Shown here in pieces: positions 7,599 through 14,933 of a DNA stretch of 30,461 bases (position 1 is its first letter; each line of letters opens with the position of its first letter). Position numbers and translations under genes: made by a program. This DNA comes from Phycisphaerales bacterium UBA2402 (GTDB taxonomy: Bacteria > Planctomycetota > Phycisphaerae > Phycisphaerales > UBA1924). The DNA lies in the NCBI GenBank assembly GCA_002343715.1, contig DDSA01000093.1, positions 1,461-31,921 on the forward strand, in the 5' to 3' direction. A model generated the notes under the pieces. It was not told the origin of the DNA, did not search any database, and saw only the letters and a list, made by a program, of their open reading frames with translations.

Positions 7599-7643
7599 TT
7601 ACCCGCTGCGGTCGGTGGTCGTCGTGGTCGTCGTGCCGGTCAT
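7599..7643 (-). CDS. Thr-rich leader peptide for thrS attenuation
   Basis: A 14-codon ORF encoding MTGTTTTTTTDRSG then TAA. Eight of 14 residues are Thr and seven Thr codons are consecutive (7614-7634), using ACC and ACG only. This is the signature of ribosome-mediated attenuation as in the E. coli thrABC leader: when charged tRNA-Thr is scarce the ribosome stalls on the Thr codons and a downstream terminator is disrupted. It is followed by a terminator-like hairpin and then by thrS, the enzyme that charges tRNA-Thr, so regulator and target fit. No SD precedes the ATG, but a promoter-like pair is placed so that the transcript would start at or beside the A of the ATG, implying leaderless translation. 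Inferred, not shown experimentally. Confidence 0.8.
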   Translation of the reverse strand: MTGTTTTTTTDRSG

Positions 7644-7649
7644 GAAGGG

Positions 7650-7678
7650 AGTTTAGGACAGCTCGGTCCGGGTGGCCA
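7650..7678 (-). promoter_or_regulatory. predicted promoter of the thrS leader
   Basis: On the minus strand TGGCCA (7673-7678), a 17-nt spacer, then TAAACT (7650-7655). Each hexamer has four matches to the sigma-70 consensus. The first base of the leader ATG is the seventh base after the -10 element, the usual transcription start position, so the mRNA would be leaderless. Confidence 0.5.
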
Positions 7679-7743
7679 GCCGTCGTTCGTGCCGGGCTTT
7701 GACCGAACGCGGGCATGCCCCGCGGCCCTCATATCGTCCCGTC

Positions 7744-8892
7744 ATGGCACTCCCCGACCTTCGTCCGCAGCGGCTCGCACGATCGCGCGAAGACACCCTG
7801 GCGCACCTGCGCTCGTTCGAGCTGGACCTGCGGTTCTCCGCGGGCATCTGGTTCTTTTCCCCCGCCGCGAGCCGGTTTCACACGAAGTACACGCGCGACC
7901 TCTCGATCATCGAGCGGCTCGAGATCGCGTTGGGCCTGGCCGGGCACGGCCTGGCGGCGCTCGAGGCCCACTACCCCAACGAGATCAACGAAGCGAACGC
8001 GCCGATGTGGAAGGCTTTCTGCGCCGCCAGCGGCGTGCGCCTCCTCACCGTGATCCCGCTGCTCTTCTGGGACGAGTCCTTCGAGTTCGGTTCGCTCTCG
8101 AATCCCGACCCGGCCATCCGACGGGCGGCGGTGGAGCGGACGATCGGCGCCCTGCGTCTCAACAAGGAACTCGACACCGACTTCGCCATCGTCTGGCCCG
8201 GGATCGACGGGTACGAGAATGGGTTCGGTATGGACTTCGCCGCGGCACGCCGTCGCTTCGCCTCCGGCCTGGCCGAGGCGATGGACGCGGTGCCGGGGGT
8301 TCGGATCGCCTTCGAACCAAAGCCCTACGAGCCGCGCGGGCACATTCTCTTCGGCACGACCCCCGAGGGCGTGCTGCTGGGGCGCGATGTAGAGGCGATG
8401 CTCACCGACCCCGCCAACAAGGCACTGCTGCGCGACGGCCACGCGCTGTGCTGCATGAACCCGGAGGTCGGGCACCTCCTGATGAGTTACGAGGATCCCG
8501 CGTACGCCTTCAGTTGGCCGCTCTCCGAAGGCCGCCTGGCGCACACGCATTGGAACAGCCAGCCGCTGGGCAACTACGACCAGGACCTGGGTGTGGGCGT
8601 CATCTCGCCCGAACTGGTCGAGGGGATGCTCTACACGATGAAACTCCACGGCTACAAGGGGTACTTCGGCATTGATATCAACCCCGAGCGGGTGCCGGTG
8701 GACATCGCGCTGCGCAACTCCTTCGATGCCCTTCGCGCCGCCAGCGACCGCGTGAACGCTCTGGACCACGAGTCCATTCTTCTGGCGCACGAAAAACCCC
8801 GCGGGGCGCGGGGCTGGCTCGAAGGCTACTTGACGCGGGCGCGGGCGAGATCGCCGGAAAAGCTGGGCCCGTGGCCGAGGCTGGCGGAGTAA
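7744..8892 (+). CDS. xylose-isomerase-like TIM-barrel protein (sugar isomerase/epimerase family)
   Basis: 382 aa. The segment order resembles xylose isomerase and AP-endonuclease-2-type barrels: DFAIVWPGIDGYENG, then IAFEPKPYEPRGH with the metal-ligand Glu, then CCMNPEVGHLLMSYEDP (compare the Asp/Glu and His ligands), LAHTHWNSQP, and GYFGIDINPER near the C-terminal end. It probably isomerises or epimerises a sugar or polyol using divalent metal; the substrate is unknown. It has no signal peptide, so it is cytoplasmic. The ATG at 7744 is chosen because upstream codons run into the thrS promoter region and lack domain sequence. It has no SD, but TATCGT ends 6 nt before the ATG, which could make it leaderless. 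It is divergent from the thrS leader. Confidence 0.75.
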   Translation: MALPDLRPQRLARSREDTLAHLRSFELDLRFSAGIWFFSPAASRFHTKYTRDLSIIERLEIALGLAGHGLAALEAHYPNEINEANAPMWKAFCAASGVRLLTVIPLLFWDESFEFGSLSNPDPAIRRAAVERTIGALRLNKELDTDFAIVWPGIDGYENGFGMDFAAARRRFASGLAEAMDAVPGVRIAFEPKPYEPRGHILFGTTPEGVLLGRDVEAMLTDPANKALLRDGHALCCMNPEVGHLLMSYEDPAYAFSWPLSEGRLAHTHWNSQPLGNYDQDLGVGVISPELVEGMLYTMKLHGYKGYFGIDINPERVPVDIALRNSFDALRAASDRVNALDHESILLAHEKPRGARGWLEGYLTRARARSPEKLGPWPRLAE

Positions 8893-8893
8893 C

Positions 8894-8914
8894 GCCGGGG
8901 GGTTATTTCCCGGC
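8894..8914. terminator. small hairpin between convergent genes
   Basis: GCCGGG (8894-8899) pairs with CCCGGC (8909-8914) around a 9-nt loop, spanning the two stop codons of the convergent TIM-barrel and thioredoxin genes. No U-run follows on either strand, so its role as a bidirectional terminator is only suggested. Confidence 0.25.
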
Positions 8915-10153
8915 CAGCGCTCTCTGCACTTCCTCGCTCAGTTTGTCGCCGCGGAGACCGACGCCGATGATCTTGCCCGTCGTGCCGTCGACCAGGTAGG
9001 TCGCCGGGATGCTGTCGATGCGGTACTTCTTGGCGATGGCGGCCTTCCAGAACTTCCCGTCGTAGATCTGCGGCCAGGGCATGTTCTTCTCCTTGGCCAT
9101 CTTCGTGATCTTCTCGGCGGAGTCGGGCTGGTCGAGGCTCACGCCCAGGACCTCGAACCCCTTGGCGTGGAACTTGTCGTACGCCTCGACAACGTGGGGA
9201 ATCTCGCGGATGCAGGGGCCGCACCAGGTGGCCCAGAAGTCGAGCAGGACGACCTTGCCCTTGTAGTCGCCCGGGAAGTTGACGGTCTTGCCGTCCATGG
9301 TCGTCGCGGTGAAGGGGGTGATGACGCTGCCGACCACGTGCACCGGCACCGGCTCGACGGTCTTGCTGCTCTTGACAACCCGGAGTGACTCGCCGCTGGC
9401 CTTGACATCGGCCAGTTCGTACGTCGTGCCGCCGACGTTGAAGGCCTTGGCCACATCGAACGATTCACTCTTGCGGTCGTACTGCCCGTCACCGTTGATG
9501 TCGAGGAAGAGGAACGCGCCGCTGAAGAACTCGTCATCATCGGCCGAAACTCCCTCGGGCGGCTTGGCGCCCCGGTAGTCGCCGGTCAGGTTCTCATCCA
9601 CCAGCAGCGCGTCATAGGACTTGCCGCCCAGCGTGACCGAACCGGCGCGGCCGAAATCGCGGTACGCGAAGATGCTCTTGGCGAACTGGGCGCGGCGGGA
9701 ATCATTCTTATCAAACCTGTACATCGCCACGCGGGCCGGGAAGGACTGACCCTCGGTGCCCAACTCGACCACCGCCGCGCCGGTATACATCGTCAGTACT
9801 TTGTCGCCCGCCTGGGAGGGCTTGCCGGTCCACTCGGCGGCGGGATCATCGGTCAGATCGCCGTTGGAGTTCGTGTCAACCCACAGCCGCGCCGGCTTGC
9901 CTTCCGGCTCGTCGATGATGATGGCGACGGTGTCCTCCCCGGCCTTGAACGGCATCTTGCCGAACATCGGGAACTCCAACCCTTCTGGAACCTTCTCGAT
10001 GAAGTCGGGCCTCACGTTGGTCAGGTCGATTTTGATCGGGCGGTAACCCTGGACCTTCTCGCTGACCCCGCTGGGCATGGGCCGAAGGTTGACGGTCTCA
10101 TCCAAACCAACAAACGCGGACAGCGCACAAGCGAAGATGCACGGAGAAAGCAT
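8903..10153 (-). CDS. exported TlpA/ResA-type thioredoxin-fold protein with a large N-terminal domain
   Basis: 416 aa. A short N-terminal hydrophobic segment (about 1-17) suggests export. Residues 20-265 form a beta-rich domain with two Ca-binding-like loops, DTNSNGDLTDD (93-103) and DINGDGQYD (218-226). The C-terminal 140 residues are a thioredoxin fold of the TlpA/ResA/AhpC-TSA type: LLDFWATWCGPC with the redox pair C311/C314, EVLGVSLDQ, and SIPATYLVDGTTGKIIG with the cis-Pro. Such proteins reduce or isomerise disulfides outside the cytoplasm, for instance in cytochrome c maturation. The start has AGGAG 7 nt upstream. It lies 106 nt after gpsA on the same strand; that gap holds no convincing gene. 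The N-terminal domain's function is unknown. Confidence 0.85.
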   Translation of the reverse strand: MLSPCIFACALSAFVGLDETVNLRPMPSGVSEKVQGYRPIKIDLTNVRPDFIEKVPEGLEFPMFGKMPFKAGEDTVAIIIDEPEGKPARLWVDTNSNGDLTDDPAAEWTGKPSQAGDKVLTMYTGAAVVELGTEGQSFPARVAMYRFDKNDSRRAQFAKSIFAYRDFGRAGSVTLGGKSYDALLVDENLTGDYRGAKPPEGVSADDDEFFSGAFLFLDINGDGQYDRKSESFDVAKAFNVGGTTYELADVKASGESLRVVKSSKTVEPVPVHVVGSVITPFTATTMDGKTVNFPGDYKGKVVLLDFWATWCGPCIREIPHVVEAYDKFHAKGFEVLGVSLDQPDSAEKITKMAKEKNMPWPQIYDGKFWKAAIAKKYRIDSIPATYLVDGTTGKIIGVGLRGDKLSEEVQRALAGK

Positions 10154-10259
10154 GAAGAACTCCTAAAAGGTTGGGGGATGGTAGGGGCGTGAAGAAGCCC
10201 GGGTTGTCCGCTGATGAACCGCTCATAGGCGTCTGCCTCGGACATCTTCCGATGCTCGC

Positions 10260-11363
10260 TCAACCGACGCGTTCGATCTTCTGCTCGCGGGCCATCAGGT
10301 TGCCGATTGCTTCAATCGGGTCCATTCCCTCGAAGAGAACCGCATGGACGGCCGCGGTGATGGGCATCTCGACACGGTACTTCTTGGCCAGGGCCATCAC
10401 GCTCTTGGCCGTCGCCACACCCTCGACGACATAAGGAGACTGCGCGAGGTATTCATCGAGCCGCTGACCGCGACCCAGGGCCTCACCGCAGGAGCGATTA
10501 CGCCCCTCGGGTGAGAAACACGTGGTGGCCAGGTCGCCCACCCCCGCGATGCCGAAAAACGTATCGTGCGATGCACCCATCGCAAGGCCGAGCCGGGCGA
10601 TCTCGGCCAGGCCCCGCGCCAGCAGCGCGCTCTTGGCGTTGTTGCCCGCCTGCAGCCCGTCCACAATGCCCGCGGCGATGGCGATCACGTTTTTGACCGC
10701 CCCGGCCAGTTCCACCCCCATCAGGTCCGTGTTCGAGTAGACGCGCATCCATGAGTTTCCGATCAGCCGCTGCACATCGTGGCAGAGGGTGGAATCATCG
10801 CTGGCCGCGATCATCGCCGCGGGCAGGCACCTCGCCAGTTCCGCCGCGATGGTGGGGCCGGAGAGGCACCCGATGCGGCGGGGTTTGCCGTCGGGATCAT
10901 CGCGTCCCTGCTCGCGCAGGACCTCGGCGATGATCTGTGTCGGCCGCATGAGCGTGGTCGTCTCGATTCCCTTGGCCACCGAGACGATGCTCGCGCCCGG
11001 ATGTACGTAGGGCGCGAGGCGGTGCCAGGTGTCGCGCGTATATTGCACGGGGATGGCGGAGAAAATCACCGATGCGCCGTCGAGGGCGGGGGCGTCCTTG
11101 AGCATCACGTGAACATCATCGGGCAGGATGAACCCCGGCAGGCGGGGGCTGCGGCGGGTCTGGGCGATTCGGCCTGCCTCTTCGGGGCTGTGCCCCCACA
11201 TGCGCACCCGTACAGGCCGCGCGGGGCCTTGACCACCATCTCCCTCGGCGGCACGGGTGGAATCGGGCGAAGCCAGAATGCCCGCCAGGACCAGACCCAT
11301 CTGACCCACACCCAGCACGGTGACGATGGGGCGGCCTTCGAGGTGTTCGCGGTGAAGTGCCAT
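10260..11363 (-). CDS. gpsA: glycerol-3-phosphate dehydrogenase [NAD(P)+]
   Basis: 367 aa, slightly longer than the usual 330-340 because of an insertion after the first nucleotide-binding helix (about 33-50). It reduces dihydroxyacetone phosphate to sn-glycerol-3-phosphate, the backbone of phospholipids. The Rossmann motif is VTVLGVGQMGLVLAGIL (14-30). Also present are SAIPVQ, VSVAKGIE with the catalytic-region Lys, LSGPTIAAELA, GVELAGAVKNVIAIAAGI with the catalytic Lys, and GIAGVGDLATTCFSPEGRN. No SD precedes the ATG. It is divergent from the secreted Ca-loop protein gene with 66 nt between them. Confidence 0.93.
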   Translation of the reverse strand: MALHREHLEGRPIVTVLGVGQMGLVLAGILASPDSTRAAEGDGGQGPARPVRVRMWGHSPEEAGRIAQTRRSPRLPGFILPDDVHVMLKDAPALDGASVIFSAIPVQYTRDTWHRLAPYVHPGASIVSVAKGIETTTLMRPTQIIAEVLREQGRDDPDGKPRRIGCLSGPTIAAELARCLPAAMIAASDDSTLCHDVQRLIGNSWMRVYSNTDLMGVELAGAVKNVIAIAAGIVDGLQAGNNAKSALLARGLAEIARLGLAMGASHDTFFGIAGVGDLATTCFSPEGRNRSCGEALGRGQRLDEYLAQSPYVVEGVATAKSVMALAKKYRVEMPITAAVHAVLFEGMDPIEAIGNLMAREQKIERVG

Positions 11364-11418
11364 ACGCGGCGACAGGGTACACGCCGCGCGGACCCCGGGA
11401 ACAGACGTACCGCCGGTC

Positions 11419-11424
11419 TATGAT
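11419..11424 (+). promoter_or_regulatory. -10-like element 5 nt before the start of the secreted Ca-loop protein gene
   Basis: TATGAT (five of six consensus matches) ends 5 nt before the ATG at 11430, which itself has no SD. This spacing is that of leaderless mRNAs. No good -35 was found. Confidence 0.35.
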
Positions 11425-11429
11425 GACAC

Positions 11430-12728
11430 ATGAGCACAACCCGATCCGTCGCCTTCGCCGCAGCGGCTCTGTGGTCAGCCTTCGCGCAGGCTCAACTAAC
11501 ATTCCTTATTGCCGACCGTGATGCCGACGCGCTCTGGCGCGTGACGGACGTGAACGAGGACGGGATCTTCCAGAACCCGGAAGAGGTTTTCTTGTGGTAC
11601 GACGGGACCAACGCCGCGGGAACACGAGGGATCGACAACATCAACACCATGGCGGCGCGGACCGACGGCCTGGTCATCGGCGCGGACCAGGTGCAGCAGG
11701 ACGTCTTCCTGTGGCGCGACATCAACGGAGACGGCGACGCGATGGACGACGGGGAGAGCGTCGAAGCGGCCAGGTCGCCCAACCCGTCGGGCATCGCCAT
11801 CGCCTTCGGCACCGGGGCGGCGTTTCTCGCCAACGGCCAGGCGCTGGTCGTCAACGCGGGGAACGCCAACGGCGCGGACGCCATCTACCGCCTGGTGGAC
11901 CTGGACTCGGACGGTCGCTTCATGAGCGCTGGCGAGATCAACCCGTACGGCACCACCGGGCCGTTCGGTGCCGTGCCCAACGGCCCCTTCTCCCCGCAGG
12001 AGATCTGGCTCGCGTCCCCCAATCTGATCGGCGTACAAACCGGGTTTCTCCGGAACTCAAGCAGCCAGACCGGGAACAACCTGCACGGCATCTTCATCTT
12101 CGCCGACTCCAACAACAACGGGAACATCAACGACGCGGGCGAGTTCGCGCCGTGGTTCGGGGTGGCGAACCAGTCGGGCATCACCCCCAGCGCCGGGATC
12201 GCCCTCGAGCCCGACCGCGCCCGCCCCGGGGCGCTCTACACGCACCAGATCGCCACGGGCGCGGTGGACCAGATCATCCGTGCCATCGACCTCAACAACG
12301 ACGGCGATGCCAACGACCCCGGCGAGGCGGCGTTCATCTACACCAACGCCGAGTCGGGTTTCACCCTAGTGGACATGGTCTCGCTGGAGAACGGTGATCT
12401 CTACATCACCGACAACTCGGGCAAGCGCATCATCCGGCTGCGGGACGAGAACGGCGACGGCGATTTCAACGACACCGGCGAGAGTGTCACGGTCTTCTCC
12501 GGCGGCTCGCTGGTCACCGAGATCCGGCAGATGATCCGCATCGAGCCGCCCATCCCCTGCCCGGCGGACTTCAACGCCGATGGCGGAGTCGATGGCGCGG
12601 ATGTCGAGGCCTTCTTCGAGGCCTGGTCCGGGGGCGACGCGTCGGGCGATGTGAACCGCGATGGCGGCGTCGACGGGGCCGATGTCGAGTACTTCTTCGC
12701 CCGCTGGGAGGCGGGCGGCTGCGCCTAA
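11430..12728 (+). CDS. secreted Ca-loop repeat protein with GC-type dockerin-like C-terminal tail
   Basis: 432 aa. A signal peptide ends at AQA (20-22). Six EF-hand-like Ca-binding loops of the form DxNxDGxxxxxGE start at residues 40, 97, 157, 226, 287 and 339, each after a strand ending in hydrophobic residues. The spacing of 52-69 residues fits one loop per blade of a six-bladed beta-propeller; this is inference. The tail (377-431) carries two copies of a dockerin-like motif, FNADGGVDGADVEAFF and VNRDGGVDGADVEYFF, framed by Cys377 and Cys431. A near-identical tail ends the large beta-helix protein on the other strand. The role is unknown; an extracellular structural or binding function is likely. 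It converges on the SDR gene. Confidence 0.8.
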   Translation: MSTTRSVAFAAAALWSAFAQAQLTFLIADRDADALWRVTDVNEDGIFQNPEEVFLWYDGTNAAGTRGIDNINTMAARTDGLVIGADQVQQDVFLWRDINGDGDAMDDGESVEAARSPNPSGIAIAFGTGAAFLANGQALVVNAGNANGADAIYRLVDLDSDGRFMSAGEINPYGTTGPFGAVPNGPFSPQEIWLASPNLIGVQTGFLRNSSSQTGNNLHGIFIFADSNNNGNINDAGEFAPWFGVANQSGITPSAGIALEPDRARPGALYTHQIATGAVDQIIRAIDLNNDGDANDPGEAAFIYTNAESGFTLVDMVSLENGDLYITDNSGKRIIRLRDENGDGDFNDTGESVTVFSGGSLVTEIRQMIRIEPPIPCPADFNADGGVDGADVEAFFEAWSGGDASGDVNRDGGVDGADVEYFFARWEAGGCA

Positions 12729-12747
12729 CCACACCCACCCTCGTCCG

Positions 12748-13788
12748 TTACGTCATCCAACGCCCACCGTCCACGCGGACGATCTGTCCGGTGGTGTAAT
12801 GCGCATCGAGCGCGAGCCATCGCACGGCCTCCGCCGCTTCTTCGGGCGTGCCCGCGCGATCCAACGGCACGCGCCGGAGATACTTGGACTGGGCCGCCTC
12901 ATCGGACTCGGGGCCGTTCTCGGGCCACGCGACCACCCCGGGGGCCACACCGTTGACCCGCACCGCCGGCGCAAGATCGCGCGCCAGGCTGATCACCATC
13001 TCCGTCATGGCCGCCTTGCTCATCGCGTACGCGGCGAAGTTCCGGCGCGGCCGCCCCATCGCGTGGATGTCGAGCAGCGCCACGATGCTCCCCCCGCCCG
13101 GCCTGTCGCTCCGCGCCAGGAGCGGGGCGAGCCGCGCCGACAGGATCAGCGGTGCCAACGCGTTCACACGGAACTGCCGCAGCGCCTCCTCGGCGGAGAG
13201 TTCATCCAGCGGGGTGGGCGAATAGACGCCGGCGTTGTGCACCACCACGTCGAGGCGGGGCAAACCATCCAACAGAAAACCGGCGAACAGGTCCACCGCG
13301 CCGGCGTCGAGCATGTCTACTCGGTGCGCGGAGGCGCCGCGACCGGACGAAGCGATCTGGGTTGCAGTGTCACGGGCATCCGCCTCGCTGGAGTGATATG
13401 TGAGGACCACATCGCAACCGGCCCTCGCAAGAGCGAGGGCGACGGCACGCCCGACACGCCTCGCCCCGCCCGTGACCAGTGCGATGGGGCGCTCGCCCGA
13501 CATCATCCGCTGACCGGACTCGGCGGCGACCGCCGCGACTTCGAGGCGTGACGGGTTGGGTGTGCTCGCACGTCGGCCCGCCTCTTCCCATGGGTCGGGG
13601 CCTCTGCCGCTGGGCAGGCTCGGTGGCGGGACGGGGCGTTGCCGGCGCTTCCAACGCGCGAGCGTGCTCGCCAGCAGGCCGACAATCACCAGCAGCCCCA
13701 TCACGATGATCGTCAGCAGAAGCACCGTCAGGTTGTGAACGACGATCGCGTCGGCTTTGGTGATGGCGGCCTGTGCGTTCGTGTGCAT
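12748..13788 (-). CDS. membrane-anchored SDR oxidoreductase, pteridine-reductase-like (FolM/PTR1 type)
   Basis: 346 aa. An unusual N-terminus has a strong transmembrane segment (19-42), a basic stop-transfer (WKRRQR) and a Pro-rich linker with DPWEEAGRR (65-73). From about residue 100 a short-chain dehydrogenase begins: ALVTGGARRVG (103-113), VVVHNAGVYSP (181-191), and a catalytic set in which Ser is replaced by Asp: D240, Y254 and K258. TGGARRVG together with the Asp-Tyr-Lys set is characteristic of pteridine reductases such as PTR1 and FolM, which reduce dihydropterins with NADPH. The frame is continuous, so this reads as one protein, although internal ATGs at residues 95-96 could give a soluble form. 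No SD; TACACT ends 7 nt before the ATG. Divergent from the aldo/keto reductase. Confidence 0.75.
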   Translation of the reverse strand: MHTNAQAAITKADAIVVHNLTVLLLTIIVMGLLVIVGLLASTLARWKRRQRPVPPPSLPSGRGPDPWEEAGRRASTPNPSRLEVAAVAAESGQRMMSGERPIALVTGGARRVGRAVALALARAGCDVVLTYHSSEADARDTATQIASSGRGASAHRVDMLDAGAVDLFAGFLLDGLPRLDVVVHNAGVYSPTPLDELSAEEALRQFRVNALAPLILSARLAPLLARSDRPGGGSIVALLDIHAMGRPRRNFAAYAMSKAAMTEMVISLARDLAPAVRVNGVAPGVVAWPENGPESDEAAQSKYLRRVPLDRAGTPEEAAEAVRWLALDAHYTTGQIVRVDGGRWMT

Positions 13789-13829
13789 CTGGCCCAGTGT
13801 ACCGGCGCCGATGGGGTTACGCTTGCTCC

Positions 13830-14861
13830 ATGCGTTACCGCACCTTACCCCGAACGGACATCTCCATCTCCGAGATCGGCTTCGGCTGCTGGACGATGGG
13901 CGGCCCCAACTGGTCCTCCGCCAACGGGCAGGCGATCGGCTGGGCCGATGTGAACGAAGACGAGGTCCGCGCGGGTGTCAAGGCCGGCCTCGATGCCGGC
14001 GTCAACCACTGGGACAACGCCGACATCTACGGCAACGGCCGCGCCGAGCGACTGCTCGCTGCCTGCTTCCGTGCCCTGGGCGTGAAGCCAAGCTCACAGG
14101 TCATCGCCACGAAAGTCGGCCATTTCCGCGGCACCGCCCCCTGGGCCTACGAACCCCGCCACATCCGCAACCAGTGCGAGCAGTCGCTGCGCAACCTGGG
14201 GGTCGAGGCGATCGACATCTATTACTTCCATCACGGCACGTTTGTCGGCCCGGGCTACGGGGGCGCGCTCCACGACTATCTGCACGAAGCGGCCGCGACC
14301 ATGCACGCCCTGGTCAAGGAGGGGAAGGTGAGGGCCATCGGTCAGTCGGCGTACACCGACGACGACTTTGAGCGCGCTGTGCCCGTGCTGCGGCCCCATG
14401 TCCTGCAGAACAAGGCCAACCTCCGCTACGACGACTTCATCCGCCCCGGGTCGCGATGCCAGGCACTCATGGAGAAACACCAGTGCGGCTTCGTGGGCTT
14501 CGGGCCGCTGGACCAGGGCATTCTGCTCGACAAGTTCGACCCGGCCCGCCCGCCCACGTTCGCCGAAGGGGATTACCGCGGCGGTCGAAAGGATTTCAAC
14601 CCCGCCACGCTCACCGGCGTGCGCGAAAAACTCGCCACGGCACGGGCGAAGTTCGGCGCACCCGCGGCGGCGGGAACGCTCGAGGATGTCGCCTCGCTGT
14701 CGTCGATGGCCTCGCGCTGGGTCCTCGCGCACCCCAACGTGCTGTCGGCCATCCCGGGCTTCCGCAACGAGCGCCAGGCCCGGGCGAATGTTCGTGCCGC
14801 GGCCGATCCGCCGATGAGCGCGGAAGAGGTGGAGTGGCTTCGCGGTGTGTTCAGGAGTTGA
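13830..14861 (+). CDS. aldo/keto reductase
   Basis: 343 aa. MRYRTLPRTDISISEIGFGCWTMGG is replaced here by key parts: the opening strand, GFGCWTMGG, then VNHWDNADIYGNGRAE carrying the catalytic Asp and Tyr, IATKVG with the Lys, and IDIYYFHH with the His, giving a full catalytic tetrad. SSMASRWVLAHPNVLSAIPG near the end is the conserved NADP-binding region. These NADPH-dependent TIM-barrel enzymes reduce carbonyl groups; the substrate is unknown. It is cytoplasmic. The ATG at 13830 is where the fold begins; there is no SD, and TACGCT ends 6 nt before it, a weak -10 candidate. It lies 41 nt from the divergent SDR start and 72 nt before nadA. Confidence 0.85.
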   Translation: MRYRTLPRTDISISEIGFGCWTMGGPNWSSANGQAIGWADVNEDEVRAGVKAGLDAGVNHWDNADIYGNGRAERLLAACFRALGVKPSSQVIATKVGHFRGTAPWAYEPRHIRNQCEQSLRNLGVEAIDIYYFHHGTFVGPGYGGALHDYLHEAAATMHALVKEGKVRAIGQSAYTDDDFERAVPVLRPHVLQNKANLRYDDFIRPGSRCQALMEKHQCGFVGFGPLDQGILLDKFDPARPPTFAEGDYRGGRKDFNPATLTGVREKLATARAKFGAPAAAGTLEDVASLSSMASRWVLAHPNVLSAIPGFRNERQARANVRAAADPPMSAEEVEWLRGVFRS

Positions 14862-14918
14862 AACCGACAGGAGAGCGCCATCCCCGTGCCGCCCGGCTCC
14901 ACACCGTTGTGAATCTCA

Positions 14919-14924
14919 TATGAT
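14919..14924 (+). promoter_or_regulatory. -10-like element before nadA
   Basis: TATGAT (five of six consensus matches) lies 9 nt before the nadA ATG, in a locally AT-rich stretch. No SD is present. An adjacent in-frame TTG at 14931 sits at exact leaderless spacing but is a less likely start. No good -35 was found. Confidence 0.35.
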
Positions 14925-14933
14925 TCAGCCTTG

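Noticed and set aside
10154..10259. Short minus-strand reading frame after gpsA beginning MSEADAYERF
   Set aside because: It continues only as an Arg/Ser-rich shadow of the tlpA-like gene in another frame, has no SD, and the intergenic part alone is too short to support.
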